A DNA stretch of 64,000 nucleotides from Alphaproteobacteria bacterium (GCA_030425925.1 JAUHZO010000011.1:62001-126000); one strand, 5' to 3'; positions 26,993-35,769 are shown, numbered from the stretch's first letter. The notes: a model not told the origin generated them from the sequence alone. A program made the numbers and translations.

Positions 26993-27056
26993 CGGCTCTG
27001 CGCCCGCCAAACCGGACGCCCCGGACACAAGGGGCGCGAGAGTTGAGGAAGTCGAG

Positions 27057-28298
27057 ATGAGCCGAACGCTGCGTACCGCATGCCTGATCTGTCTGCCGCT
27101 GGCCCTGGCCGCCTGTTCCGATCCGCTGGATCTGGACCTGCGCGGCCGGCTGGGCGGCGGGTTCAACACCACCGAAGCCGCGCAGAAGGCCACCGCCGAC
27201 CGGCCAAGGCCGGATGACCGCGGGGTGATTTCCTATCCCAGCTATCAGGTGGCGGTGGCGCGGCGCGGCGACACGGTGGCAGAGCTTGCCGCCCGGGTCG
27301 GTCTGCCCGAGGACGAGGTGGCGCGCTACAATGGCGTGCGGGCCGAGGACGCGCTGCGCAAGGGCGAGGTGGTGGCGCTGCCGCGCCGCGTGGCGGAACC
27401 CTCGCCGCAGACCGGTGCCGCAACCACCGGCCCGATCCGTCCCGCCGCCGAGGTCGACGTGACCACGCTGGCCGCCGGGGCCATCGACCGCGCCGCCCCG
27501 ACCCCGGCCCGCCGCGGCGAAGTGGTCAGCGGCGAAGAGCCGGTGCGCCACAAGGTCGATCGCGGCGAGACCGCCTTTACCATCGCGCGCCTTTACGATG
27601 TCAGCCCGCGGGCGCTGGCCGAATGGAACGGGCTCGACCGCGACTTTACCGTGCGTGAAGGCCAGTTCCTGCTGATCCCGGTGGCCCAGCCCGGCGCAGG
27701 CGACAGCGGCGACAGCGACGCAGCGGCAGAGGCCGCGGCGGATGTGCCTGAACCGGGCCGCGGATCGCCCACGCCGACGCCGCCCTCGGCCTCGCGCCCG
27801 CTGCCCGAGATCACCCCGCCCGCCGCCGCAGACCCGCTGCCGCCGGAAAAGCCGGACGCAGGTGCCGACAGCGCCGATGCGGACAGCGACAGCGCCGCTG
27901 CGGACGCACCGGTGGCCGATATCGGCCAGTCCAGCCTGGCACCGCCCGACGCGGCCATGGTCATGCCGGTCGAGGGGCGCATCATCCGGGAATACGCCAA
28001 GGGCCGCAACGAGGGCATCGACATCGCCGCCCCCGCGGGCACCCCCGTCAAGGCCGCGGCCTCGGGCCAGGTGGCGGCAGTCAGCGCCACGGCCGAAGGG
28101 GTCAAGTTCCTGCTGATCCGTCACCCCGACAACCTGATCACCGTCTACATCAACGTGGACGACCTGCAGGTCAACAAGGGCGACGCGGTGAGCCGCGGCC
28201 AGAGCATCGGCAAGATCCGCGACAGCGACCCCAGCTTCCTGCACTTCGAAGTGCGCCAGGGCACCGACAGCACCGATCCGATGCCCTATCTGCGCTGA
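27057..28298 (+). CDS. nlpD: NlpD-like lipoprotein with LysM repeats and degenerate LytM domain
   Basis: A 413-residue outer-membrane lipoprotein: signal peptide with lipobox LALAACS, two LysM peptidoglycan-binding repeats (from about SYQVAVARRGDTV and from RHKVDRGETAFTIA), a proline/alanine linker, and a C-terminal M23/LytM domain. Two zinc ligands look lost: the usual histidine before GID is asparagine (RNEGIDIAAP), and the first histidine of HxH is phenylalanine (SFLHFEVR). This pattern fits the NlpD/EnvC role as an activator of cell-wall amidases rather than a peptidase. The ATG at 27057 is preferred because it creates the lipoprotein signal. Confidence 0.88.
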   Translation: MSRTLRTACLICLPLALAACSDPLDLDLRGRLGGGFNTTEAAQKATADRPRPDDRGVISYPSYQVAVARRGDTVAELAARVGLPEDEVARYNGVRAEDALRKGEVVALPRRVAEPSPQTGAATTGPIRPAAEVDVTTLAAGAIDRAAPTPARRGEVVSGEEPVRHKVDRGETAFTIARLYDVSPRALAEWNGLDRDFTVREGQFLLIPVAQPGAGDSGDSDAAAEAAADVPEPGRGSPTPTPPSASRPLPEITPPAAADPLPPEKPDAGADSADADSDSAAADAPVADIGQSSLAPPDAAMVMPVEGRIIREYAKGRNEGIDIAAPAGTPVKAAASGQVAAVSATAEGVKFLLIRHPDNLITVYINVDDLQVNKGDAVSRGQSIGKIRDSDPSFLHFEVRQGTDSTDPMPYLR

Positions 28299-28336
28299 GC
28301 GCGGGAGTCGCCGGAACCGTTAGCCACGGGCACCGA

Positions 28337-28396
28337 GGCAGAGTTTTCGCCGAAAACTCTGCCCGCGGAAAAAAGCTTCGGCGAAGCTTTTTCCGC
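28337..28396. repeat. Two long palindromes (locus B)
   Basis: 28337-28363 has 13-bp perfect arms (GGCAGAGTTTTCG and its complement) around one base. 28365-28396 has near-perfect arms GCGGAAAAAAGCTTCG and CGAAGCTTTTTCCGC, with a one-base bulge in the A/T run. They lie between the convergent ends of nlpD and the DUF815 gene and could serve as a two-way terminator. The first is nearly identical to the palindrome at 32945-32971. Confidence 0.85.
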
Positions 28397-28417
28397 CCGG
28401 CCGGTACCGGCACCGCG

Positions 28418-29263
28418 TCAGGACAGATCGAGCGCCACGCCCTGCCGTCCGGCCAGATCGACAAAGAACTGCCAGGCCACCCGGCCCGAGCGCGCGCCGC
28501 GTGTGGCCTGCCACTCGATCGCCTCGGCGCGCAGGCGGTCGTCGTCCAGCACCACGCCATAGGCCGCGCAATAGCCGCGGATCATCGCCAGATAGGCATC
28601 CTGCGAACAGGGGTGAAACCCCAGCCACAGCCCGAACCGGTCCGACAGCGATACCTTCTCCTCCACCGCTTCGCCGGGATTGATGGCCGAGCCGCGTTCA
28701 TTCTCGATCATGTCCCGCGGCATCAGGTGGCGCCGGTTCGAGGTGGCGTAGAACACCACATTGTCGGGCCGGCCTTCCACCCCGCCATCCAGCACCGCCT
28801 TGAGCGACTTGTACTGCTTGTCGTCATGGCTGAACGACAGGTCGTCGCAAAACAGCACGAACCGGCACGGCGCCTCGCGCAGCACTGCCAGCAGGCGGCC
28901 CACCGAGGGCAGATCCTCGCGCTGCAGTTCCACCAGCTTGAGGTCATGCCCCTCTTCGCGGACCGTGGCATGCACCGCCTTGACCACCGAAGACTTGCCC
29001 ATGCCCCGCGCGCCCCAGAGCAGCGCATTGTTGGCCGGCAGGCCGCGGGCAAACTGCCGCGTGTTGGCCAAGAGCGTGTCGCGCGTCCGCTCGATCCCCA
29101 CCAGAAGTGCCAGGTCCACCCGGTTGACCCGCGCCACCGGCACCAGCCGGTCCGGGGCCACGTGCCAGACAAAGGCCTCGGCCGCGTCGAAATCCGGGGC
29201 TGCGCCGGGGGCCGGGGCCAGTCGCTCCAGCGCCTCGGCAATCCGCGTCAGGCTGTCGGTCAC
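28418..29263 (-). CDS. DUF815 family AAA ATPase
   Basis: A 281-residue P-loop ATPase of the DUF815 family (PF05673). Walker A is GARGMGKSS, Walker B is RFVLFCDDLSF, and a sensor-like FYATSNRRHLMP segment follows with EKVSLSDRFGLWLGF. Function is not established. The start overlaps the tatC stop by ATGA, so it is the last gene of the tat operon; a link to Tat export is inference from that coupling. Confidence 0.85.
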   Translation of the reverse strand: MTDSLTRIAEALERLAPAPGAAPDFDAAEAFVWHVAPDRLVPVARVNRVDLALLVGIERTRDTLLANTRQFARGLPANNALLWGARGMGKSSVVKAVHATVREEGHDLKLVELQREDLPSVGRLLAVLREAPCRFVLFCDDLSFSHDDKQYKSLKAVLDGGVEGRPDNVVFYATSNRRHLMPRDMIENERGSAINPGEAVEEKVSLSDRFGLWLGFHPCSQDAYLAMIRGYCAAYGVVLDDDRLRAEAIEWQATRGARSGRVAWQFFVDLAGRQGVALDLS

Positions 29264-30195
29264 TTGCGGTCGTCCTCGTCGAATTCCGCCATCATCGGGT
29301 CTTCGTCCGCGTCGTCATCCTCGAACCAGAGGCCCTGTTCGCGCAGCTCCTTCTCGCGCTTCTTCTCGACGCGGGCGACCAGAAAGATCGACACTTCGTA
29401 AAGACCGTAGACCACGGTGAACAGGATCAGTTGCGTCACCACATCGGGCGGCGTCACCAGTGCGGCCAGCACCAGGATGCCCACGGCGGCATATTTGCGC
29501 ACCGAGCCCAGTCCCTCGGCCGACACCAGCCCCGCCTTGCCCATCAGCGTCAGCAGCACCGGCAGCTGAAAGCACAGGCCGAAGGCCATGATGAAGACCA
29601 GCGAGGTCTGCAGCGATTCGTTGACCTTGCCGAAGAAGGTGATCTTGAGCCCCGTGTCGGCCTCGGCCGGCACCGGCACGTCCACCGACGAAGACAAGAG
29701 CGCCGCCAGCACCGAGGGCGCATCGGAAAAGCCCAGGAAGAACGCCATCGCCAGCGGCGTGACGACAAAATGCGCAAACGCCGCCCCCAGCAGGAACATC
29801 ACCGGCGAGGCGATGATGAAAGGCAGAAAGGCGTTCTTTTCCGACTTGTAGAGCCCCGGCGCAACAAAGCGCCACATCTGCTGGGCAATCACCGGAAAGG
29901 CAAGCGCAAAGCCGAACACCATGGCAATGCGGAACAGCACGAACAGGTATTCCTGCGGGCTGGTATATTGCAGCGTGGGTTCGGGATCGCCCATGGCGCG
30001 CAGCGTGGCCTCGATGGGCCCCAGCAGAAAGCGCAGGATGTGTTCGGCGATGAAATCCCCGCCCACGGGGACAAACAGCACGAAGATGCCGATGATCAGC
30101 GCCACCACCGACCGGATCAGCCGGGTGCGCAACTCGGTCAGATGTTCGATCAGCGGCGCGGCGCTGTCGTCCAGTTCGTCCCTGGCCTCGCTCAT
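29260..30195 (-). CDS. tatC: Sec-independent protein translocase TatC
   Basis: A 311-residue six-helix inner-membrane protein that binds twin-arginine signal peptides in the Tat export complex. The conserved N-terminal [16 protein letters not shown], the central [13 protein letters not shown] and the late P-D-V segment [12 protein letters not shown] are intact. It is about 50 residues longer than E. coli TatC because of an acidic tail (ending [21 protein letters not shown]). Four-base overlaps join it to tatB and to the DUF815 gene. Confidence 0.96.
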   Translation of the reverse strand: MSEARDELDDSAAPLIEHLTELRTRLIRSVVALIIGIFVLFVPVGGDFIAEHILRFLLGPIEATLRAMGDPEPTLQYTSPQEYLFVLFRIAMVFGFALAFPVIAQQMWRFVAPGLYKSEKNAFLPFIIASPVMFLLGAAFAHFVVTPLAMAFFLGFSDAPSVLAALLSSSVDVPVPAEADTGLKITFFGKVNESLQTSLVFIMAFGLCFQLPVLLTLMGKAGLVSAEGLGSVRKYAAVGILVLAALVTPPDVVTQLILFTVVYGLYEVSIFLVARVEKKREKELREQGLWFEDDDADEDPMMAEFDEDDRK

Positions 30196-30698
30196 GCCTC
30201 TCCCTTCGGGGGCGTCGCGGCCCCGCTTTCGGCCCCGCTTTCGGCCCCGCTTTCGGCCTTGTCCTGCGCCGATTGCGCCAGTTCGCGTTCCAGCGTCTCG
30301 GCGCGGTCCGCGGCCTCCTGCGCCTCGCGCGCCTTGCGTTCGGCCTGCGCCCGGGCGGCGCTGGCCTCGATCTTGCGGCGCGCCTCGGCGCGCTCCTTCG
30401 ACAGTTTTCCGGTTTCGCTGTCGGGGTCGAGCGACGTCATGGATTTCGCGGCCTCCTTGACGCCGTCCATCGCCGCGCCCACCGGGTTGGTCGCCGACTT
30501 GAACGTCCTGGCCACGTCCCGCACACCGCTGTCATCCGCCGCGTCGTTCATCGCCCGGCTGAATTCGCGCGCCATGCCGCGCGCCTTGCCCATGAAACGG
30601 CCGACATTGCGGAACAGCACCGGCAGGTCCTTCGGACCCACCACGATCAGCGCGACAACGCCGACGACGAAAAGCTCGCCCCAGCTCAGCCCCCCCAT
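30192..30698 (-). CDS. tatB: Sec-independent protein translocase TatB
   Basis: A 168-residue single-span Tat subunit. The N-terminal helix with a glycine-proline hinge ([28 protein letters not shown]) is typical, followed by an amphipathic and charged tail. The C-terminus carries three tandem copies of a four-residue unit (ESGA), encoded by three exact 12-bp repeats at 30219-30254, so the tail can vary by slippage. It starts three bases after tatA stops. Confidence 0.95.
   Translation of the reverse strand: MGGLSWGELFVVGVVALIVVGPKDLPVLFRNVGRFMGKARGMAREFSRAMNDAADDSGVRDVARTFKSATNPVGAAMDGVKEAAKSMTSLDPDSETGKLSKERAEARRKIEASAARAQAERKAREAQEAADRAETLERELAQSAQDKAESGAESGAESGAATPPKGEA
30219..30254. repeat. 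12-bp tandem repeat, three copies, in tatB
   Basis: GGCCCCGCTTTC is repeated exactly three times. On the coding strand it gives the repeated ESGA unit near the end of TatB. Copy number could change without shifting the frame. Confidence 0.85.
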
Positions 30699-30701
30699 GG
30701 A

Positions 30702-30920
30702 TCAGACCTTGTCCTTGTCCTCGGCGGGGGTGACATCCTTGGCGTCCTCCGCCTTCTGGTCTTCCAGCTCCTGGCCGCCCTCGCTGACGCCCTTCTTGAA
30801 CGCGGTGATGCCCTTGCCCACTTCGCCCATCAGCGCCGAAATCTTGCCGCGCCCGAACAGCACCAGCACCACAACCGCGATCAGCAGAAGGCCCGGAAGC
30901 CCGATATTCCCGATTCCCAT
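30702..30920 (-). CDS. tatA: Sec-independent protein translocase TatA
   Basis: A 72-residue pore-forming Tat subunit. It has an N-terminal membrane helix (LPGLLLIAVVVLVLFGRGKISALMGEVGKG) with the conserved FG before an amphipathic helix (ITAFKKGV) and an acidic tail. The ATG at 30920 is preferred, with GGGAGAT as ribosome site; an upstream in-frame start at 30950 would add ten uncharacteristic residues. First gene of tatA-tatB-tatC-DUF815. Confidence 0.92.
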   Translation of the reverse strand: MGIGNIGLPGLLLIAVVVLVLFGRGKISALMGEVGKGITAFKKGVSEGGQELEDQKAEDAKDVTPAEDKDKV

Positions 30921-31080
30921 TGGCAATCTCCCAAGTTGCGCGCCGCGCACATCCCGGCGCAGCCCTTCATCGCGGCTATGTAAAGGCTGGTGCCGCGCCG
31001 GAAAAGGGCCAATCGGACCCGCGAGGCGGGCGTTTTTGTCATGAGATTGTCAGTTGCCGGGATTCTGTCAGGATAGGGCC

Positions 31081-31743
31081 ATGAAACGCCGGGACCGACT
31101 CTATGCGCTGATGCAGCGCCTGCGCGACGGACAACTGCACACGGCCGAAGCCATGGCGCAGGATCTGGGCGTGTCGGTGCGCACGATCTACCGCGACATG
31201 GAAACGCTGGCCGCCTCGGGCGTGCCGGTGGAGGGCGCGCGCGGCCATGGCTACGCCGCCCGGGCGGCGATCACCCTGCCGCCCCTGAACCTGACCGATG
31301 CCGAACTCGAAGCGCTGCACCTGGCGCTGGCCGCGCTGGGGGCTTCGGACCTGACCGACCAGGCCCCCGCCGCGCGCAGCCTGGCCGCCAAGATCGAGGC
31401 CATCCTGCCCGCGGAAACCGGCCCGGTGCCGGCACCGTTCGGCTTTGCCACCGAGGCCTTCGCCGAGGCCGCGCGCGGCTTTGCCCACATGCCGGCCATC
31501 CGCGCCGCCATCCGCGCCCGGCAGAAGCTGCGCATCGCGGGGGATGGTGCCGAACACGTCCTGCGGCCGCTGCATCTGGATTACTGGGGCCGGGTCTGGA
31601 CCTGTGTCGGCTGGAGCGAAACCGCGGCGTCTTTCGTGACCCTGCGCGTCGACCGCATCACCGCGCTGACCCCCCTGCCCGGCCTCTTTGTGGACGAACC
31701 CGGCAAGACGCTGGAGGCCTGGCGCGCAAAATCGCCGCGCTGA
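31081..31743 (+). CDS. HTH/WYL-domain transcriptional regulator (YafY type)
   Basis: A 220-residue regulator. The N-terminal HTH_11 domain (KRRDRLYALMQRLRDGQLHTAEAMAQDLGVSVRTIYRDMETLAASGV) binds DNA; a C-terminal WYL-like domain (LHLDYWGRVWTCVGW) probably senses a ligand or nucleic acid. It is a monocistronic gene convergent with the aldolase gene. Target genes are unknown. Confidence 0.88.
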   Translation: MKRRDRLYALMQRLRDGQLHTAEAMAQDLGVSVRTIYRDMETLAASGVPVEGARGHGYAARAAITLPPLNLTDAELEALHLALAALGASDLTDQAPAARSLAAKIEAILPAETGPVPAPFGFATEAFAEAARGFAHMPAIRAAIRARQKLRIAGDGAEHVLRPLHLDYWGRVWTCVGWSETAASFVTLRVDRITALTPLPGLFVDEPGKTLEAWRAKSPR

Positions 31744-31853
31744 GCGTTGCGGAACGCCCCGGAGCCTGCCCCTGCCGCGTGACGGACCCGCGCCCGCCTA
31801 GGGCACCGGTCCGTCAATGCCGGTCTTGCCGCCTTTGCGAGGGGTCCATCCCG

Positions 31854-31883
31854 CCCGCGGCATCGCGCCAGCGATACCGCGGG
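31854..31883 (-). terminator. GC-rich hairpin after the aldolase gene
   Basis: CCCGCGGCATCGC faces GCGATACCGCGGG with one mismatch and a four-base loop. It lies between the convergent WYL regulator and aldolase genes. No T tract follows on either strand, so this may be a Rho-associated or processing hairpin rather than an intrinsic terminator. Confidence 0.4.
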
Positions 31884-31893
31884 CCAGACCGGC

Positions 31894-32790
31894 TTACAGC
31901 GAGGCCTGGTAGATCTTTTCGATATTGCCCGACAGCGCCGCGCCGAATTCGGCGTCCGACATCTGCTTTGTCAGGCCTTCGGCCAGCGCGCGGCTGAAGG
32001 ACGCGATCATCTTGCCGTTGCGCGCCAGCCGGTCGCAGGCATCGTCGGTGGAATAGCCGCCCGACAGGGCCACCACGCGCAGAACCCGCGGATGATCCGC
32101 CAGCGCGTCATAGAGGTTGTCCTCGGTCGGGATCGTCAGCTTCAGCATGACGTCCTGGCCGTCGGCAAGCGTGTCGAGATGCGCCAGGATCGACGCCTTC
32201 AGGAGCGCCTCGGCCTCGGCCTTGGTGTCGGAATGGATGTCCACCTCCGGCTCGATGATCGGCACCAGCCCGGCCCCGATGACGACCCGGGCGACCTCGA
32301 ACTGCTGCGCCACCACGGCCTCGATGCCCACCGCGTTGGCTTCGTGGATCACCGAACGCTCCTTGGTGCCGAAGATGCCGAAGCCGCGCGCATCCGCCAG
32401 CGTGTCTTCCAGGCCGGGGATCGGCTTCATCAGCTGCACGCCGTCGGCCTTGTCCTGCAGGCCCTTGTCGATCTTCAGGAAAGGCACGATGCCACGGTCT
32501 TCCCACAGCAGTTGCGCCGTGGGCTTGCCCTCGATCTCGCCGCGCATGGTGCGTTCGAACAGGATCGCGCCGATCACCTTTTCCGAGGTGAAGGACGGGT
32601 CGAGAATGATGCGGGCGCGCATCGCATGGATTTCGGCGAACATGGCCTCTTCGCCGTCATACATGTCCTCGGTCACGCCATACAGCCGCAATGCCTTGGG
32701 GGTGGAGCCACCGGATTGATCCAGCGCGGCGATAAAGCCCTTGCCGGTTTTCATCTGCCCGGCCTGTGCCGTGAATGTCTCGTTCGCCAT
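31894..32790 (-). CDS. Class I fructose-bisphosphate aldolase
   Basis: A 298-residue Schiff-base aldolase that splits fructose-1,6-bisphosphate to dihydroxyacetone phosphate and glyceraldehyde-3-phosphate, or reverses the reaction in gluconeogenesis. Class I features are FIAALDQSGGSTPKAL, FLKIDKG, the PIIEPEVDI block, and MLKLTIP, with the Schiff-base lysine likely in MLKLTIP. A degenerate LacI-type operator lies about 80 bases upstream. The P450 unit is encoded upstream on the same strand, separated by two long palindromes. Confidence 0.93.
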   Translation of the reverse strand: MANETFTAQAGQMKTGKGFIAALDQSGGSTPKALRLYGVTEDMYDGEEAMFAEIHAMRARIILDPSFTSEKVIGAILFERTMRGEIEGKPTAQLLWEDRGIVPFLKIDKGLQDKADGVQLMKPIPGLEDTLADARGFGIFGTKERSVIHEANAVGIEAVVAQQFEVARVVIGAGLVPIIEPEVDIHSDTKAEAEALLKASILAHLDTLADGQDVMLKLTIPTEDNLYDALADHPRVLRVVALSGGYSTDDACDRLARNGKMIASFSRALAEGLTKQMSDAEFGAALSGNIEKIYQASL

Positions 32791-32868
32791 GATGCCCTCG
32801 CATGCGCGTGAATGCCTAGGCCCCTCCCTTAAAGCACCGCGCCGTGCCGGGATAGGGCCTCAAGCCCC

Positions 32869-32882
32869 TGTTAACGCTAAAT
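32869..32882. promoter_or_regulatory. Degenerate LacI-type operator upstream of aldolase
   Basis: TGTTAACGCTAAAT matches the pattern TGTTAGCGCTAACA at 11 of 14 positions, keeping both TTA..CGCTAA halves in part. It lies 79-92 bases upstream of the aldolase start. It resembles the perfect site upstream of zwf (60593-60606), which suggests a common regulator of central carbon genes. Confidence 0.4.
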
Positions 32883-32910
32883 GTTGCGGGCCGCGGTCCG
32901 GCCTGGCGCC

Positions 32911-32971
32911 GCCAAAGACTTTTCGTCGAAAAGTCTTTGGCCCGGGCAGAGTTTTCGACGAAAACTCTGCC
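32911..32971. repeat. Two long palindromes (locus C)
   Basis: 32911-32941 has 15-bp perfect arms around one base (GCCAAAGACTTTTCG and its complement). 32945-32971 has 13-bp perfect arms around one base (GGCAGAGTTTTCG). They directly follow the P450 stop on the minus strand and precede the aldolase promoter. The second is the same as the palindrome at 28337-28363 apart from the central base. Confidence 0.88.
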
Positions 32972-34324
32972 TCACCCCCGCCGTTGCACGTCAAGCCAGA
33001 TCCCGTCGCGCGCCCGCACCGTCAGATGCGCCTCCGGCACCGGCACCCGGTCCGGCAGGGCTGAGACCCGCAGGTCCCGCATCAGCCGCGCCAGCAGCAA
33101 CGTGCCCTCGGCCATGGCAAAGCCCGCCCCGGTACAGACCCGCGGCCCGGCGGAAAACGGCATGTAGGCATGGCGCGCGCAGGCCCGTCCGTTTTCCGTC
33201 TGCCAGCGCCCGGGATCGAACCCGTCGGGATCGTCCCAAAGCCGCGTGTGCCGGTGCAGGTGCCAGGGGCTCAGCACCACCTGCGCGCCTTCGGGCAGGT
33301 CGCGGTCGCGGAACCGTTCGGCCCGGGTGGTTTCGCGCACCATCATCGGCACCGGCGGGTAAAGCCGCAGCGCCTCGCGGAACACGTCGCGCGTCACGCG
33401 CAGTTTCGACAATTCCGAAAACGCGCCGGTCTCCAGCGCGCGCGCCTCTTCGGCCACCTTGTCCTGCCAGTCCGGGTACAGCGCCAGAAGGTAGAGCGCC
33501 CAGGCCAGCGCGCTGGCACTGGTCTCGTGGCCGGCCAGGAAGAAGATCGCCACCTGGTCGACCATTTCCTCGGTGCTGAACGTCTCGCCCGTCACCGGGT
33601 CGCGGGTTGTCATGATCTTGGTCGACAGGTCCTGCGGGGCCCTGCCGGCGCGGATCTCCGCCATCCGCTGCGCCGTCAGCGCGCCGATCAGTCGGCGGAT
33701 CCGCGCCGCCGAAGCGCGCGTCTCGCGCCGGAAAAAGCGCGGCATCCAGCGCGGCCCCGGCAGGAAGGCCGCCAGGTTCAGGATCGGCTGGCTGCGCTGG
33801 TAGGCGCGGAATTCGTGGAACACCTTCTGCGCCACCGCGTCCTCGATCGGCAGGGAAAAGAGCGTGCGAAAGATCACGTCCGCCGCCGCATGGCTTGTGA
33901 CCTCCTCGATTTCCACCACCGCGCCCGCGCGCGCCTCCAGCCGCGCCGCCGCCGCCTCCGAGGCCGCCCACATCGCGCCCCAGCTTTCCTTCAGCCGCCC
34001 GCCCTCAAAGGCCGGGTCGATGATCCGCCGCTGCCGCTGCCAGGCCGCGCCATTGGTCAGGAAGACCGAGTTTCCCAGCAAGGGCCGCAGCCCCGCGCCG
34101 ATGCGGTCGGATTTCGGGAAATCCATGGGCCGGTCGCGCAGCACGGTCTGCACAAGCTCCGGCTGGTTCACGAGGTAGGAGCGAAAGAACGGCGTGCGAA
34201 ACTCCGCCATCCAGGCGCGGTACAGCCGGTCCGGCTGGGCCGAAAGAATATCGGCGCGAAACAGCCTGAGATGCCGCCAGAGTGACACACGATCCGGCCG
34301 CGCGGCGGGCTTCGGCGGGATCAT
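32972..34324 (-). CDS. Cytochrome P450
   Basis: A 450-residue soluble cytochrome P450 monooxygenase. The heme-binding loop FSAGPRVCTGAGFA places the iron-ligand cysteine at C397. The oxygen-activation I-helix AGHETSAS and the K-helix ExxR (EALRLYPPVP) are intact. It lacks an N-terminal membrane anchor. The ATG at 34324 overlaps the stop of the preceding hydrolase-like gene by four bases, so the two are expressed together; longer in-frame extensions overlap that gene and are not used. Substrate is unknown; no ferredoxin gene lies nearby. Confidence 0.93.
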   Translation of the reverse strand: MIPPKPAARPDRVSLWRHLRLFRADILSAQPDRLYRAWMAEFRTPFFRSYLVNQPELVQTVLRDRPMDFPKSDRIGAGLRPLLGNSVFLTNGAAWQRQRRIIDPAFEGGRLKESWGAMWAASEAAAARLEARAGAVVEIEEVTSHAAADVIFRTLFSLPIEDAVAQKVFHEFRAYQRSQPILNLAAFLPGPRWMPRFFRRETRASAARIRRLIGALTAQRMAEIRAGRAPQDLSTKIMTTRDPVTGETFSTEEMVDQVAIFFLAGHETSASALAWALYLLALYPDWQDKVAEEARALETGAFSELSKLRVTRDVFREALRLYPPVPMMVRETTRAERFRDRDLPEGAQVVLSPWHLHRHTRLWDDPDGFDPGRWQTENGRACARHAYMPFSAGPRVCTGAGFAMAEGTLLLARLMRDLRVSALPDRVPVPEAHLTVRARDGIWLDVQRRG

Positions 34325-35550
34325 GCGGCGACAGAGGTGTATTTCGACACCGCCACGTCGATCCGGCTGGCCGAGGGTGGCCGCCCGGCATAACGCGCCG
34401 CCAGCGACAGCGGGCCTGCGGTGATGCGGAAATAGTCGTAATCCAGCGGCCTGTCGAAGGCGCAAAGGTACTGGAAATGCAGCCGGAAGAATTTCCAGCG
34501 CAAGGCCTTCCAGCGCTCCGGCGACAGCGACTTCGTGAACTGCGCGGAAAAGACCAGCGGCCAGCGCTTGTCTTCGGGGGCCACGCCGGACACGCTGACC
34601 GGATCGCACAGCGCAAAAGCGCAGCCATCGCCCGGTGCGGTCACATCGACCCAGGTCAGGTCGTCGCATGCGCTCAGGAACCGCAGGTCGGCGCGCAGCC
34701 GATGCGCGTCCCGCAGGAACGACACCATGGGCACCACCTGCCCGAGGCTCAGAAAGGCCAGCCGCGGACCGCCGCCCGTCACCTGCCCGGCGCGGATCAC
34801 GTCCGACAGCACCGACACCGCCAGGTGCGCACCCGAGGAATGACCGACCACCAGCACCTCGTCCACATCCTCCTGCAGCGCCGCGCCGATGCGCGCGGCG
34901 AACTCGGCCATGCGGGCCTCCAGTTCCGGCGGATTGGCACCGCGGAACCGGGCGGAATAGGCGTAGTCATGCATCAGGTAATAGACGAAGGTCTTGCCGT
35001 CTCGGGACTTGAACCAGCGCAGCACACGCCACGCCACAGCAGCAAACGCCACGGCCCCGAGCGCCCGCGCGCCCCAGCCCAGCCAGACCTCGCCCAGGCT
35101 GAGCACCGCGTAGGCCGCCCAGCCCAGCCCCAGCGCCACCAGCACCTGCAGGATCAGCATGCCCACCGGGTAAAGCGCGGCCATCACCGGCCCCTTGCGC
35201 AGACGCATCAGCCGCCAGAGCACGCCTGTCGCGATGTATTCCCACGCGGTGCGCAGCATCTGGCCGTAGGTCGCGACGATCGAGCTGTCCATGCTGTCGC
35301 GCACGATGTCGGACCAGACCAGCACCTCCACATCCGCCGCAACGTCACAGCCGTCCATCTCGGCCTCGACATGCCAGCCATAGGGGCCCTTGGTGCGTTT
35401 CGGCTTCAGCCCGATCCGGTAGCCCGAGATCTCTGCCTGCGCCGCGCCTTCCTTACGATAGAGTTCGCGGTAGCGACGGGGATGGATCGGATCGTAGCCG
35501 GGGATGTAGAACACCCGCCGACGCCGGACATCCTGCGTGCTCTGGGTCAT
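34321..35550 (-). CDS. Membrane alpha/beta-hydrolase-like protein coupled to P450
   Basis: A 409-residue protein. It has an N-terminal FYIPGYDPIHPRRYRELYR segment, two membrane helices around residues 125-175 (ALYPVGMLILQVLVALGLGWAAY and LGAVAFAAVAW), and a C-terminal half with a nucleophile elbow GHSSGAH preceded by VDEVLVV, fitting an alpha/beta-hydrolase serine. It could be an inner-membrane lipase or esterase. Its stop overlaps the P450 start. Homologous pairs seem common in Rhodobacterales from memory; function is not known. Confidence 0.65.
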   Translation of the reverse strand: MTQSTQDVRRRRVFYIPGYDPIHPRRYRELYRKEGAAQAEISGYRIGLKPKRTKGPYGWHVEAEMDGCDVAADVEVLVWSDIVRDSMDSSIVATYGQMLRTAWEYIATGVLWRLMRLRKGPVMAALYPVGMLILQVLVALGLGWAAYAVLSLGEVWLGWGARALGAVAFAAVAWRVLRWFKSRDGKTFVYYLMHDYAYSARFRGANPPELEARMAEFAARIGAALQEDVDEVLVVGHSSGAHLAVSVLSDVIRAGQVTGGGPRLAFLSLGQVVPMVSFLRDAHRLRADLRFLSACDDLTWVDVTAPGDGCAFALCDPVSVSGVAPEDKRWPLVFSAQFTKSLSPERWKALRWKFFRLHFQYLCAFDRPLDYDYFRITAGPLSLAARYAGRPPSASRIDVAVSKYTSVAA

Positions 35551-35769
35551 GGCCTGCTCCTCACGCTCTGCGGCGCTCTCCGGGCCACCTTATCCCAGCT
35601 TTCCGGCAAGAGTAAGGCAGGTCCCACCGCATGGTGCTTTGCTTTGGTGAGTCCCGAGCCCCGGCTTCCTCTCCCCCCGCACAACGGATCGAAGCAAGGC
35701 GTCACCTCCCCGATATCAGAATGAAAGCGCGCGGAAGCGCACATCCTGATCCGCTGGACCAGCCCCCGC

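Noticed and set aside
32972-34669. Extended P450 start at 34669
   Set aside because: The extra 115 residues lie over the hydrolase gene and have no P450-like content; the ATG at 34324 overlaps the upstream stop by ATGA.
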